DNA from: Mycolicibacterium tokaiense
GTDB taxonomy: Bacteria > Actinomycetota > Actinomycetes > Mycobacteriales > Mycobacteriaceae
Assembly (NCBI RefSeq): GCF_010725885.1
Contig: NZ_AP022600.1
Span: 4,464,001-4,528,000 of the forward strand
DNA: 64,000 nt
Direction: 5' to 3'
This document shows, one piece after another, positions 9,060 to 18,547 of the stretch. The notes beneath the pieces were generated by a model, which saw only the letters and a list, made by a program, of their open reading frames with translations, was not told the origin of the DNA and ran no database searches. Position numbers and translations under genes: made by a program. Every line of letters begins with the position of its first letter. Positions within the stretch are counted from its first letter, which is position 1.

Positions 9060-9852
9060 CTCCCGGGCGCCCGGACCGGGCGTGGAACGCGCGTTGTGGA
9101 TCGGCACCAGCTGGAAGATGACCAAGACGCTCGACGCCGCCCGCCGCTACATCCGCGGCTTGGCCGACTACCTGGCCCGGACGCCGCTGCCGGGTGTCGC
9201 GCCCTTCGTCATCCCGTCGTTCACGGCGGTGGCCGCGGTTGGTGATGAATTGCCCTCCGGCACACAGGTATTGCTCGGAGTCCAGAATGCCCACTGGGAG
9301 GACGAGGGAGCCTGGACCGGGGAGGTGTCCGTCCCGCAGGCCGCCGACGCCGGAGCGAGGATCGTCGAGATCGGCCACTCCGAGCGTCGCGAGCACTTCG
9401 GCGAGACCGTCGAGACCACCCGGTTGAAGGTGGCCGCGGTGCTGCGCCACGGCCTCATCCCGCTGCTGTGCATCGGTGAGAGCGACGAGGTCAAGCGCGC
9501 CGGCGACACCTCACGCTTCATCCTGGACCAGGCCGGCGGCGCTCTCGACGGCTTGAGCGACGACCAACTGGGACGGGTCCTGATCGCCTACGAACCCATC
9601 TGGGCGATCGGCGACAAGGGGCGTGCGGCCACGGTCGAGGAGCTCCGGGCGCCGTTCGCGGACCTGGGCCGGGAGTACGGCGATCGCACCGCGGGACTGC
9701 TCTACGGAGGCTCGGTGAACCCCGACAACGCCCTCGATCTCCTGGGCATCGACCAGGTCACCGGGCTGTTCGTCGGCCGTGCCGCGTGGGAACTGCCCGG
9801 CTTCCAACAACTTCTGGAGATCGCTGCGGCTCATCCGAAGGCGGCCCGCTGA
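9052..9852 (+). CDS. Triosephosphate-isomerase paralogue (predicted L-erythrulose 1-phosphate isomerase)
   Basis: A 266-residue TPI-fold protein distinct from the glycolytic tpiA at 46953. Catalytic lysine (TSWKMT), histidine (IGHSERREHFGE) and glutamate (AYEPIWAIGDKG) are kept. But the canonical Asn before WK is Ser, and loop 6 reads WAIGDKGRAAT where TpiA has [10 protein letters not shown], as seen in LerI/EryH-type tetrulose-phosphate isomerases (from memory). GTG start at 9052 overlaps the RpiB gene by 8 bases. It probably converts L-erythrulose 1-phosphate to D-erythrulose 4-phosphate. Its 3' end overlaps the converging monooxygenase gene by 95 bases. Confidence 0.85.
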   Translation: MTDSRAPGPGVERALWIGTSWKMTKTLDAARRYIRGLADYLARTPLPGVAPFVIPSFTAVAAVGDELPSGTQVLLGVQNAHWEDEGAWTGEVSVPQAADAGARIVEIGHSERREHFGETVETTRLKVAAVLRHGLIPLLCIGESDEVKRAGDTSRFILDQAGGALDGLSDDQLGRVLIAYEPIWAIGDKGRAATVEELRAPFADLGREYGDRTAGLLYGGSVNPDNALDLLGIDQVTGLFVGRAAWELPGFQQLLEIAAAHPKAAR

Positions 9853-11311
9853 AGCGGTAGTCGTCGAGGTCGAAGCGTCTGCTGCGCCAATCCGCAGCCA
9901 GGGTGGTGGCCGGGCGCAGCGGTACGTCGCCGTGTTTGTCGAAGTAGTAGCTGTTGGCGTTGGCGCAGCTGTCCTGCCAGAAGATCTGGCGGCGGCGCTT
10001 GCGCATCATCTCGGCGAAGTAGCGGGCATTGGCCTCGGGCCTGATCTCCACGCGGGCGGCGCCGCGCCGGCGGGCCTCGCGCAGGCAGCGCACGATGTGG
10101 CGGGTCTGGGTCTCGATCAACGCGAAGAACGACGAGCCGACGTATCCGTAGGGCCCGCAGACCGAGAAGAAGTTCGGGAACCCGGGCACGCTGACGCCCT
10201 CGTAGGCCTGCATGCGGTGGGTGTCCCAGAACTGCGCCAGGGACTGCCCGCCGGCGCCGATCACGGGGAATCCACCCGTGTCGACGTCCATGACGGAAAA
10301 CCCGGTGGCCAGGATCAGGACGTCGAGGCCGTGCAGTTCCCCGTCGGCGGTCTCGACCCCACCGGGGCGGATCGCGGCGATGGGATCGGTGACCAGGTGC
10401 ACGTCGTCGCGGTTGTAGGTGCTCAGATACGTGTTGTGGAAACCGGGCCGCTTGCAGCCCACGGCGTACCGCGGCGTGAGTTGGTCCCGGATCTGCGGGT
10501 CGCGCACCTGGCTACGTAAGTAACTGCGGCCCAATGCTTCTGCACGCTTGCCGAGCGGCAATACGGTGGCGTAGTGTGCGGACAGCGGAAACGTCACCTC
10601 GACGTAGGCCTGGCTGAGCAGTCGCCAGAAGGTCTTGCCGCCCGGTATCCGCATGGCCCAGCGCACCGGCAGCGGCAGCGGCAGATCGGCTTTCGGGAAA
10701 CACCAGATGGGGGTGCGCTGGAAGACGGTCAGATGCGCTGCCACCGGCGCGATCTCGGGAATGGCCTGCACCGCTGAGGCGCCCGTCCCGATGACCCCGA
10801 CGCGCAGGCCGGTGAGGTCGCGCCCGTGGTCCCAGCGCGCGGTGTGCATGGTGACCCCGGCGAAGGAGTCCACCCCCGGGATGTCGGGCAGCTTCGGCAC
10901 CGTCAGCACGCCGGCGGCGTTGATGACGAACCGCGCGATGATCTCGCCGCTGTCGGTCTGCAGCCGCCACACCGCGGCGTCCGCATCGAACTGCGCGCCG
11001 GTGACCGTGGTGGCCAACCGCATCCGGGTGCGCAGGCCGTACTTCTTGACACAGTGGTCGGCGTAGGCCTTGAGTTCACGGCCCGGCGCGTAGGTGCGGG
11101 ACCAGTCGGGGCTCTGCTCGAAGGAGAACTGGTAGGAGAACGACGGGATGTCCACCCCGATGCCGGGATAAGTGTTCCAGAACCAGGTGCCGCCGGCCTC
11201 GGGCGCCGCATCGACGATGAGGTAGTCGTGGATGCCGGCCCGGTCCAGGGCGATGGCGGCCCCGATCCCGGAGAACCCGGCGCCGACGATCACGCAGTGG
11301 GGGTGACCCAT
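9758..11311 (-). CDS. FAD-dependent Baeyer-Villiger-type monooxygenase
   Basis: A 517-residue flavoprotein monooxygenase. GAGFSGIGAAIAL (residues about 10-22) binds FAD; FAGVTMHTARWDHG fits the Baeyer-Villiger FxGxxxHxxxW fingerprint; GVIGTGASAVQ is the NADPH-binding Rossmann loop. It resembles the Rv1393c class near metK in M. tuberculosis. ATG at 11311 (or the adjacent GTG 11314) lies a few bases after the esterase stop, so the two are co-transcribed. The last ~30 residues form a tail that runs antisense into the TPI-paralogue gene. The substrate (ketone, or N/S oxidation) cannot be told. Confidence 0.88.
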   Translation of the reverse strand: MGHPHCVIVGAGFSGIGAAIALDRAGIHDYLIVDAAPEAGGTWFWNTYPGIGVDIPSFSYQFSFEQSPDWSRTYAPGRELKAYADHCVKKYGLRTRMRLATTVTGAQFDADAAVWRLQTDSGEIIARFVINAAGVLTVPKLPDIPGVDSFAGVTMHTARWDHGRDLTGLRVGVIGTGASAVQAIPEIAPVAAHLTVFQRTPIWCFPKADLPLPLPVRWAMRIPGGKTFWRLLSQAYVEVTFPLSAHYATVLPLGKRAEALGRSYLRSQVRDPQIRDQLTPRYAVGCKRPGFHNTYLSTYNRDDVHLVTDPIAAIRPGGVETADGELHGLDVLILATGFSVMDVDTGGFPVIGAGGQSLAQFWDTHRMQAYEGVSVPGFPNFFSVCGPYGYVGSSFFALIETQTRHIVRCLREARRRGAARVEIRPEANARYFAEMMRKRRRQIFWQDSCANANSYYFDKHGDVPLRPATTLAADWRSRRFDLDDYRFSGPPSDEPQRSPEVVGSRAVPTRHGRRTAR

Positions 11312-11320
11312 CACCTCACT

Positions 11321-12247
11321 CTAGGAGTGCAGTGCCGATCGCAGGGCCGATAAGCCGCGATCCATCGCCTCGGTGCAGGCGGGGATCAGCCCGGCGAAAC
11401 CCAGATAGCCGTGAACCAGCGTCTCGGCGTGGTCCACCGTCACCGGAACCCCTGCTGCAGAGAGCAATTCGGCATAGGCCAGACCGTCGTCGCGCAACGG
11501 GTCGTGACCGGCCACCGCCACGTACGCCGGGGCCAGCCCGGCGAAGTCCGTCGCCCGTCCCGGAGCCAGCGTCGCCGGGACGTCCGCAGCGTCGATCTCA
11601 CCGGCGTACCACGCCGAGAACGCTTCGACGGAGCGCAGATCCAGGATGGGGGCCGCGGCGTTCTCGGTGAACGACGGCAGCGTGTTGTCCCACATCACCG
11701 TCGGGTACCACAGCAGCTGGAACGCCGGCTGCGGGCCGCCCTCGGCGCGGGCCAGTTGCGCCACCACCGCCGCCAGGTTGCCGCCCGCGGAATCGCCGGC
11801 GACGGCCAGTCGGGTGGCGTCGGCGCCGATGTCGGCGGCGTGGGTGCCCACCCAGCGGGTGGCCGCCCAGACATCGTCGACAGCAGCCGGGTGCGGGTGC
11901 TCCGGTGCCAGCCGGTAATCCACCGACACCACCACGGCCTCCGCGCCCACCGCGTGCTGGCGTGCGGTGCCGTCATAGGTGTCCAGGTCGCCGACGGCGA
12001 ACCCGCCGCCGTGGAAGAACATCACCACCGGCAGCGCCCCGCCCGCGCTGGGCGGGGTGTAGATCCGCACCGGCACCGGGCCGGCCGGCCCGTCGATCAC
12101 CCGGTCAACGGCCTCGACCTCCGGAAGGATGGGCTGGCGCGGCAGGTCGCGGAAACGGGCCCGGGCAGCCTCGGCGCCGCCGTCGGTGGTCAGCTGGAAC
12201 GGCATGGCGTCCAGCACCTGTTGGAGTATCGGATCGATCGCGGCCAT
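11321..12247 (-). CDS. Alpha/beta-hydrolase esterase, HSL (LipH/NlhH-like) family
   Basis: A 308-residue carboxylesterase of the hormone-sensitive-lipase family. HGGGF at residues 79-83 forms the oxyanion hole, GDSAGGN gives the nucleophile Ser153, and the acid and base are probably in GHDPLRDDG and LVHGYLGF near the C-terminus. No signal peptide is visible. Length fits the LipH/LipI enzymes at the equivalent place in M. tuberculosis. It is first of a two-gene minus-strand unit with the monooxygenase, whose ester product it could hydrolyse. Confidence 0.9.
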   Translation of the reverse strand: MAAIDPILQQVLDAMPFQLTTDGGAEAARARFRDLPRQPILPEVEAVDRVIDGPAGPVPVRIYTPPSAGGALPVVMFFHGGGFAVGDLDTYDGTARQHAVGAEAVVVSVDYRLAPEHPHPAAVDDVWAATRWVGTHAADIGADATRLAVAGDSAGGNLAAVVAQLARAEGGPQPAFQLLWYPTVMWDNTLPSFTENAAAPILDLRSVEAFSAWYAGEIDAADVPATLAPGRATDFAGLAPAYVAVAGHDPLRDDGLAYAELLSAAGVPVTVDHAETLVHGYLGFAGLIPACTEAMDRGLSALRSALHS

Positions 12248-12421
12248 CCCGACAACCTACGTGGCCACACCGGGCCGCCGCCGGGGGTGCCCATCCGGAC
12301 TTTCTGCGTCGTTGCCAAGCGGCGAGAACATCCTCGGCAGCGACCAATTGCGCTTTGCTGCAGCGAGGATCGGGAAAAGGTAGCACCCCACCGCGCCTGC
12401 GCAATCCCGAGAATCACCGCC

Positions 12422-13285
12422 ATGGATGACGCCCAGCGCGGCGACGGCGGGCGAGCGCTGTCGCTGGCACCCCTGACCGTGCTCGAACTCGGACCCGACG
12501 AGCTCGTGGACGTGGCGGCGGCGGCGGGTTTCGACGCGGTGGGGCTGCGGCTGATCCGGGCTACGCCCGAAGAACCGCTGCGACCGGCGGTGGGCCGTAC
12601 GCCGTTGGTCCGCGACATCAAGCGCCGCCTCGACGACACCGGGCTGCGGCTGGTCGACATCGAGGTGCTGCGGTTGCGCCCGGACACCCACGTGCGTGAC
12701 GACTACGGTGTCTTCCTCGAGACCGGCGCCTTTCTGGGAGCCGAGCAGGTGCTGGTCACGGGCAACGATCCCGACCACCACCGCACCGCCGACCGGTTCG
12801 CCGAACTGGCGCAGCTGTGCGCCGAGCACGGGCTGACCCCCAACCTCGAACCGATGCCGTGGACCGAGGTGGCCGACCTGCAGCAGGCGGTCTCGATCCT
12901 CGCGCGCGCCGGCCACGACAACGCGGGCCTGCTGGTCGACGCCATCCACTGGGACCGGGCCCGCAACACCCCGGCGCAGCTGGCCGCGCTGCCCCGCAAC
13001 TGGATTCGGTATGCGCAGATCTGCGATGCGGTGGCGCCGCGCCCGACGACGGTGGACGAGATGATGTACCAGGGTCGGTCTGCGCGACTGTTCCCCGGCC
13101 AGGGCAGCATCGACCTGGTCTCCATGCTGCACGCCCTGCCCGCCGGTATCCCGATCAGTGTGGAGGCGCCGGTGCGGTGGGATGCCCCGGCGCAGGTGCG
13201 GGCGCGGGCCGCGCAGCGCGCCGCCCGCGCTGTGCTGGACCTGGTGGACCGCGACGAGGGCAGGCAGACCGCACGGTACGCCTGA
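12422..13285 (+). CDS. Sugar-phosphate isomerase/epimerase-like TIM-barrel protein
   Basis: A 287-residue AP-endonuclease-2-like TIM barrel. Recognisable pieces are [10 protein letters not shown] at the N-terminus, a central LEPMPWTEV with the expected metal-ligand Glu, [11 protein letters not shown] with Asp/His, RYAQICDAV and a C-terminal SVEAP (Glu). The open frame extends far upstream but ATG at 12422 is the only sensible start, since the region before it is antisense to the esterase. It is not adjacent to the sugar-acid island and has no clear pathway partner, so only the fold is claimed. Confidence 0.75.
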   Translation: MDDAQRGDGGRALSLAPLTVLELGPDELVDVAAAAGFDAVGLRLIRATPEEPLRPAVGRTPLVRDIKRRLDDTGLRLVDIEVLRLRPDTHVRDDYGVFLETGAFLGAEQVLVTGNDPDHHRTADRFAELAQLCAEHGLTPNLEPMPWTEVADLQQAVSILARAGHDNAGLLVDAIHWDRARNTPAQLAALPRNWIRYAQICDAVAPRPTTVDEMMYQGRSARLFPGQGSIDLVSMLHALPAGIPISVEAPVRWDAPAQVRARAAQRAARAVLDLVDRDEGRQTARYA

Positions 13286-13335
13286 GTGCTGCTCGGCGGC
13301 GTCGGCGCGCGCCGCGGTCGAGTACCTTCTCTGAC

Positions 13336-14064
13336 GTGGCGTCGCTAGCGGAACGCCGGAGCCGAACTCCGGTGTGGACCACCCGGCTGTGGGTGGTGGG
13401 CGCGCTGATCGGCGCCGGCTACGGCGTGTTCCTGCTGGTGGCCGCCGCGGGGTTGCCTGCGGGTGCCGACCTGACCGGCCAGTTCCCGGGTCAGCCGCTG
13501 GTCAAGGCGCTGATGGCGGTGCTGCTGGCTGTCGCGGCGGCATGGCTGCCCCGACCGCGCGAACGTCGCTGGCTGGTGGCGGCACTGCTGTTCTCCGCAG
13601 CGGGGGACTTCCTGCTGGCGATGCCGTGGTGGCCGCCGTCCTTCGTGGGCGGCCTGGGCGCTTTTCTGGTGGCGCACCTGTGTTTTCTGGCCGCGCTGGT
13701 GCCGCTGGCGGTGCTGACCGCCCCGCGGGTGGCAGCTTCGGTGCTGGTGCTGGCCGCCTGCTCGGCGCTGCTGGTCTGGTTCTGGCCCGCACTGGCCGAG
13801 CAGGGGCTGACGGTGCCCGTGGTGCTCTACATCGGAGTGCTGGGGGCGATGGTGTGCGCCGCCCTGCTGGCCGGGTTGCCGACACCGTGGACCGCAGTGG
13901 GCGCGCTGTGCTTCGCGGCGTCCGATGCGATGATCGGGATCAGCCAGTTCATCCGCGCCGATCAACTTCTGGGCGTGCCGATCTGGTGGGGGTACGCCGC
14001 CGCCCAGGTGCTGATCACCGCGGGCTTCTTCTTCGGGCGTAGGTCGGCGCCGGACCTCCAGTGA
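13336..14064 (+). CDS. YhhN-family membrane protein (lysoplasmalogenase-like)
   Basis: A 242-residue polytopic membrane protein with about seven or eight hydrophobic segments. Features of the YhhN/TMEM86 family are [12 protein letters not shown], the AHLCFLAAL segment and [13 protein letters not shown]. In animals this family hydrolyses lysoplasmalogens; the bacterial role is not established. The GTG start at 13336 has a TACCTT -10 box at 13323-13328, seven bases upstream, suggesting leaderless translation. The stop overlaps the priA start by 4 bases, the same arrangement as Rv1401-Rv1402. Confidence 0.84.
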   Translation: MASLAERRSRTPVWTTRLWVVGALIGAGYGVFLLVAAAGLPAGADLTGQFPGQPLVKALMAVLLAVAAAWLPRPRERRWLVAALLFSAAGDFLLAMPWWPPSFVGGLGAFLVAHLCFLAALVPLAVLTAPRVAASVLVLAACSALLVWFWPALAEQGLTVPVVLYIGVLGAMVCAALLAGLPTPWTAVGALCFAASDAMIGISQFIRADQLLGVPIWWGYAAAQVLITAGFFFGRRSAPDLQ

Positions 14065-16064
14065 CAACGCAGCGCCGGGCTGCCGAGTCGGCGCCCATCG
14101 CGAGGGTGCTCCCGATGCTGACGGTGCCCCACCTGGACCGCGAATTCGACTACCTGGTCTCCGAGGAGCAGTCCGACGAGGCGGTTCCCGGTGCGCGGGT
14201 GCGGATCCGGTTCAGCGGGCGGCTGGTCGACGGCTACCTGCTGGAGCGGCGTTTCGACACCGACCATGACGGCAAGCTGGGTTGGCTGGACCGGGTGGTC
14301 TCACCGGAGCCGGTGCTGACGCCCGACATTCGCCGGCTCGCCGACGCGGTGGCGGCGCGCTACGCCGGCACCCGCCCCGACGTGCTGCGGCTGGCCATCC
14401 CGCCGCGGCACGCCCGGGTGGAGAACGAAACACCCTCGCCGGCAGCGAAATTCGAGGTGCAGCCGCCGGATCCGGCGGCCTGGTCCCGGTATGAGCGCGG
14501 TGAGGGCTTCCTCGAGGCGCTGCAGCACGCCCGGGCCGCCCGCGCCGTCTGGCAGGCGCTGCCGGGCGAGCACTGGACCGAGCGCTTCGCCGAGGCCGCC
14601 GCGGCGACCGTGCGCGGCGGCCGCGGGGTGCTGGCGGTGGTGCCGGATCAGCGTGACGTCGACGCCCTGCACGGCGCGGTCGCGGCCCGCTGCGGACCGG
14701 ACACCACGGTGGCGTTGGCCGCCGGACTGGGCCCGGCTGCCCGCTACCGGCGCTGGCTGGCTGCGCTGCGCGGCACGGCGCGGGTGGTGATCGGCACCCG
14801 CAGCGCGGTGTTCGCACCCGTGGCCGACCTGGGTCTGGTGCTCATGTGGGACGACGGTGACGACAACCTGGCCGAGCCCCGCTCGCCGTACCCGCACGCC
14901 AGGGAGGTGGCGATGCTGCGGGCACATCAGAGCGGGTGCGCGGCGATGATCGGCGGTTTCGCGCGCACCGCAGAAGCGCAGGCCCTGGTGCGCAGCGGAT
15001 GGGCCCACGACCTGGTGCCCACCCGGACCGTGGTGCGGGCGCACGCCCCCAGGGTGGTGGCCCTGGACGACAGCGGTTTTGCCGAGGAACGCGACCCGGC
15101 CGCCCGCAGCGCCCGGCTGCCGTCGTTGGCCCTGCAGGCGGCCCGATCCGCTCTTGCCGCGGACCGTCCGGTGCTGATCCAGGTGCCGCGCCGCGGCTAC
15201 ATCCCGTCCCTGGCGTGCGGGCGGTGCCGGACCATCGCCCGCTGCAGGCACTGCACCGGGCCGCTGTCGCTCACCGGCCCCGCCGACCGGGGGACGGCGG
15301 TGTGCCGGTGGTGCGGCCGCGCCGAGACCGCCCTGCGGTGCGCACGGTGCGGCTCGGATGCCGTGCGCGCCACGGTGTTCGGAGCCCGGCGTACCGCCGA
15401 GGAACTGGGCCGGGCGTTCCCAGGTGTGCCGGTGCACACGTCATCGGGGGAGTCGATGCTCATCGCCGTCGAAGACTCCCCGGCGCTGGTGGTCGCCACG
15501 CCGGGCGCCGAACCCGCTGCGGCGCAGGGATTCGGCGCTGCCCTGCTGCTGGACAGCTGGGCGTTGCTCGGCCGTCAGGACCTCCGCGCCGCCGAGGACA
15601 CGCTGCGCCGGTGGATGGGCGCCGCCGCGCTGGTACGCCCCCACGCCGACGGCGGCACCGTGGTGGTGGTCGCCGAATCGGCCATCCCCACCGTGCAGGC
15701 GCTGATCCGCTGGGATGCGGTGGGGCACGCCGAGGCCGAACTGGACGCGCGCGCCGAGGTGGGCCTGCCGCCGAGTGCGCACATGGCGGCTCTGGACGGC
15801 ACCGCCGTCGCGGCCGATGCCCTGCTGGCCGAGGCGCAGCTGCCCGCCGGGGCCGAGGTGCTGGGGCCGGTGGAGCTACCGCCGGGGGTGCGCCGCCCGG
15901 CCGGGGCCGCCGACGACGCCGAGGTGATCCGGATGCTGGTCCGGGTGTCCCGCGGTGACGGGCTGGCGCTGGCCACCGCGCTGCGCCGCGCCATCGGGGT
16001 GCGCAGCGCCCAACGGGATCAGGAGCCGGTGCGGGTCCAGGTGGATCCGCTGCACATCGGCTGA
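14061..16064 (+). CDS. priA: PriA-like primosomal protein N' without helicase motifs
   Basis: A 667-residue PriA homologue. The N-terminal DNA-binding domain ([13 protein letters not shown]) and the zinc-binding cysteine cluster ([13 protein letters not shown] then CRWCGR and CARCGS, residues about 385-432) are clear. The ATPase part is degenerate: where PriA has a Walker A GSGKT the sequence has none, and the DEEH box corresponds to WDDGDD. Mycobacterial PriA proteins share this loss. It may act in replication restart as a DNA-binding scaffold rather than a helicase. The GTGA overlap couples it to the YhhN gene. Confidence 0.88.
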   Translation: MTTQRRAAESAPIARVLPMLTVPHLDREFDYLVSEEQSDEAVPGARVRIRFSGRLVDGYLLERRFDTDHDGKLGWLDRVVSPEPVLTPDIRRLADAVAARYAGTRPDVLRLAIPPRHARVENETPSPAAKFEVQPPDPAAWSRYERGEGFLEALQHARAARAVWQALPGEHWTERFAEAAAATVRGGRGVLAVVPDQRDVDALHGAVAARCGPDTTVALAAGLGPAARYRRWLAALRGTARVVIGTRSAVFAPVADLGLVLMWDDGDDNLAEPRSPYPHAREVAMLRAHQSGCAAMIGGFARTAEAQALVRSGWAHDLVPTRTVVRAHAPRVVALDDSGFAEERDPAARSARLPSLALQAARSALAADRPVLIQVPRRGYIPSLACGRCRTIARCRHCTGPLSLTGPADRGTAVCRWCGRAETALRCARCGSDAVRATVFGARRTAEELGRAFPGVPVHTSSGESMLIAVEDSPALVVATPGAEPAAAQGFGAALLLDSWALLGRQDLRAAEDTLRRWMGAAALVRPHADGGTVVVVAESAIPTVQALIRWDAVGHAEAELDARAEVGLPPSAHMAALDGTAVAADALLAEAQLPAGAEVLGPVELPPGVRRPAGAADDAEVIRMLVRVSRGDGLALATALRRAIGVRSAQRDQEPVRVQVDPLHIG

Positions 16065-18544
16065 GCCGACGGCCGCTCGCGGGCGGCCGCCACGACGTCG
16101 GCGACGGCCCCGACGTGGGGTTCGCGCACGATCGAATGGTGGTCGCAGTCCACCACGTCCAGGCTCAGGTCGCCGGGCAGGATCCGGCGCCACAGCCGGT
16201 GGTCGTCGCGGTTGAGGTGGCTCAGCAGCAGATGCGCCCGGCCGTGCCACGGCGTGGGCCGGTGGGCGTACCCGGTCATCATCCCGACCTCCTCGACGGC
16301 CAGGGTGCGGCGGGCGTACCGACCGACCAGCAGGCCGGCCAGTGGCACCCGCTTCTGCCGATCCCACCACAACGCGAAACCTCCTGCAGCATCAGCGTTT
16401 CCGAGTGTGACCGTGGCGTCCGGGAGCTCCGCGCGGGCATCCTTGGCCACCTTCGGCGACAGCCACGGGTCCAGCATGACCACCAGTTCCACATCGGCGC
16501 CTTCTGCCTCCAGCAGGTGGGCGACCTCCAGGGCGATGTGCGCGCCCAGCGAGTGTCCGATCAGCGTGTACGGCCCGTCGGGTTGGACCCGGCGTACATC
16601 GCGTAGATGCCGCCGGGCTGCGCGCCGCACCGACAGGTCGGGGATCTCGTGACGTTGCAAGCCTTTCGGTTCGAAGGCGTAGACGGCCTGCCCGGGTCCG
16701 ACCCGCTGCGCCAGCGGTGCGAAGCACAGTGCCGAGGCGCCGGCGCCGGTGAAGCAGAACAGCGGCGCGGGGGAGGTGTCCGCCGACAGCGGGCGCAGCG
16801 CGACCGTGGTGGGCTGCAGCCCGGACACCGGGCGCCCGGTGGCGGTGATTCTGGCCGCGAATTCGGCGACGGTGGGCGCGGCCGCCAGATCGGTGGGCGC
16901 CACCACGATGGCGTGCGCCTCGCGCAGCGCCACGATCATCTGGACCACGGACATGGAGTCGCCGCCCAGGGCGTAGAAACTGTCGGTGCGGCCCACCCGG
17001 TCGACGTGCAGCACCTCGGCCCACACCCGGCTCACCAGCGACTCGTGGTGGGTGCGCGGCGCGGCGTAGGCCGGTCGGGTCGGCTGCGGCAAGGCGGCAC
17101 GGTCGATCTTGCCGCGGTCGCCGCGGGGCAGGGCGGGCAGCACGACGAGGTGCGCCGGCACCATCCAGGGCGGCAGGTCGCGGTGCAACCGGGTGCGCAG
17201 TTCGGCCACCGACGGGGTCCGGGTGGTGGTACTCGGCGCCAGATACGCGATGAGGCCGGCCTGTTCGGGATCAGGCTTCACGACAGCCTCCCGGACGTCG
17301 GGGTAGGACAGCAGCGTGGTCTCGATCTCGGCCGGCTCCACCAGGTACCCGCGGATCTTGACGGTGCTGTCCGCCCGCCCGGACAGCACCAGGTTGCCGT
17401 CGGCATCCCACCGTCCGACGTCGCCGCCGGCGTAGGTGGTGGTGGCGTCGGGGTTCCTCACGAACGCCGCCGTCGCGGCGCGCGGGTCCAGGTACCCGCC
17501 GCCGAGGTGGCGGGAGGTGATGGTCACCGCCCCGTCCTCGTCGACGGCGATCGACTTGTGTGGCGCCGGGACACCGACGGGAACGACGCCGGCCGGCAGC
17601 GGCGCGGTGGGTGCGATGTCGTGGCTGGCGATGGCCAGGGTCTCGGTGGAGCCCGCCCAGTTGGTGAAGACCGCCTGCGGTGCCAGCTCCCGAGCCAGCT
17701 TGATGTGCCTGACGTGCGCGGCTTCCCCGGTCACCACGATGCGGCGCACCCGGGGCAAGGTGGTGCCGCGCGCGGCGGTGTGCAGCACGTCGATGAATGC
17801 CGGTGTGCAGGTGATGATCTCGGCGCCGGAGCTGCTGATGCGGCGCAGCGCCTCCGGGCCGGTGTGCTCCCGCGGATCGATGCCGATGACCTCCGCGCCG
17901 CCCAGCAGCGACCCGATCAGGACGTTGAGCCCGCCGGCGAAGCTGATCGGCATACACAACGCCACCCTGGCGCCGTCGGCCAGCCCGAACCGGTCGCCGA
18001 GCAGCTGGGCGTCGGCCAGCCAGAGGCCATGGGTGTGGCGCACCGCCTTGGGGGTCCCGGTGGAGCCGGAGGTGAACTGGATGCTGGTCACGTCGTCGGG
18101 CCCGAGCGCCGGCGCGGCTGTGGTCACGGGTGCCGGGTCGTCGCGGCAGGGGTCGATGCGCACCACATGGTGATCGTGGTCGGCGAGGATGGCGGCGATC
18201 GTGTCGACCCGGTTCGGCGGGGTGGCCGGATCCACCGTCACCACCGTGGTCCCGGCGGTGAACAGACCGAAGATGGCCGCCACCGTCGGTGCCACCATGG
18301 GCGCGTCCACCAGTGCGGCGGTGCGGGCGGGCAGCGGTCGCGCCCACTGGCGCACCGCGGCCAGCAACTGCCCATAGGTGACGTCACCGGTCGGCGTGCG
18401 TAGCGCGACCCGGTCCGGGCAGGTCAGTGCGGTGGTCTCGAAGTGGGCGGGCACCGAAGGGAACTCGATCGGGCGCGCGGGCGGTACCGGTGCCGGGCAG
18501 GTCATGAAAAGGGGACATCCCATCGCGATCGTGCGGTGCGTCAC
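16019..18544 (-). CDS. Single-module A-PCP-TE nonribosomal peptide synthetase-like enzyme, iron-box controlled
   Basis: An 841-residue enzyme with three domains. The adenylation domain (about 25-490) has FTSGSTGTPK (157-166), TNWAGSTE (294-301), VKIRGYLVEP and GKIDR with the catalytic lysine at 479. The carrier domain has LGGDS with the phosphopantetheine serine at 530. The thioesterase has GHSLG with Ser665 and a C-terminal DHHSIV histidine. There is no condensation domain. In the A4 core ISFAGG the residue matching the amine-binding Asp235 of GrsA is Ala203, so a substrate without an alpha-amine is likely. Starts at GTG 18544, ATG 18523 or 18505 are possible. It overlaps priA by 46 bases at the 3' end. 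Confidence 0.86.
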   Translation of the reverse strand: MTHRTIAMGCPLFMTCPAPVPPARPIEFPSVPAHFETTALTCPDRVALRTPTGDVTYGQLLAAVRQWARPLPARTAALVDAPMVAPTVAAIFGLFTAGTTVVTVDPATPPNRVDTIAAILADHDHHVVRIDPCRDDPAPVTTAAPALGPDDVTSIQFTSGSTGTPKAVRHTHGLWLADAQLLGDRFGLADGARVALCMPISFAGGLNVLIGSLLGGAEVIGIDPREHTGPEALRRISSSGAEIITCTPAFIDVLHTAARGTTLPRVRRIVVTGEAAHVRHIKLARELAPQAVFTNWAGSTETLAIASHDIAPTAPLPAGVVPVGVPAPHKSIAVDEDGAVTITSRHLGGGYLDPRAATAAFVRNPDATTTYAGGDVGRWDADGNLVLSGRADSTVKIRGYLVEPAEIETTLLSYPDVREAVVKPDPEQAGLIAYLAPSTTTRTPSVAELRTRLHRDLPPWMVPAHLVVLPALPRGDRGKIDRAALPQPTRPAYAAPRTHHESLVSRVWAEVLHVDRVGRTDSFYALGGDSMSVVQMIVALREAHAIVVAPTDLAAAPTVAEFAARITATGRPVSGLQPTTVALRPLSADTSPAPLFCFTGAGASALCFAPLAQRVGPGQAVYAFEPKGLQRHEIPDLSVRRAARRHLRDVRRVQPDGPYTLIGHSLGAHIALEVAHLLEAEGADVELVVMLDPWLSPKVAKDARAELPDATVTLGNADAAGGFALWWDRQKRVPLAGLLVGRYARRTLAVEEVGMMTGYAHRPTPWHGRAHLLLSHLNRDDHRLWRRILPGDLSLDVVDCDHHSIVREPHVGAVADVVAAARERPSAQPMCSGSTWTRTGS

Positions 18545-18547
18545 GCC

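Noticed and set aside
12248..12421. Search for a small gene or RNA in the gap between the esterase and the TIM-barrel gene
   Set aside because: No open frame with a ribosome-binding site, no T-tract hairpin and no tRNA-like fold was seen.
16607..18403. 598-codon open frame opposite the A-PCP-TE gene
   Set aside because: Composition is dominated by Gly, Arg, Gln, His and Asp, as expected from the reverse of a GC-rich gene; no domain, and the opposite gene is well supported.
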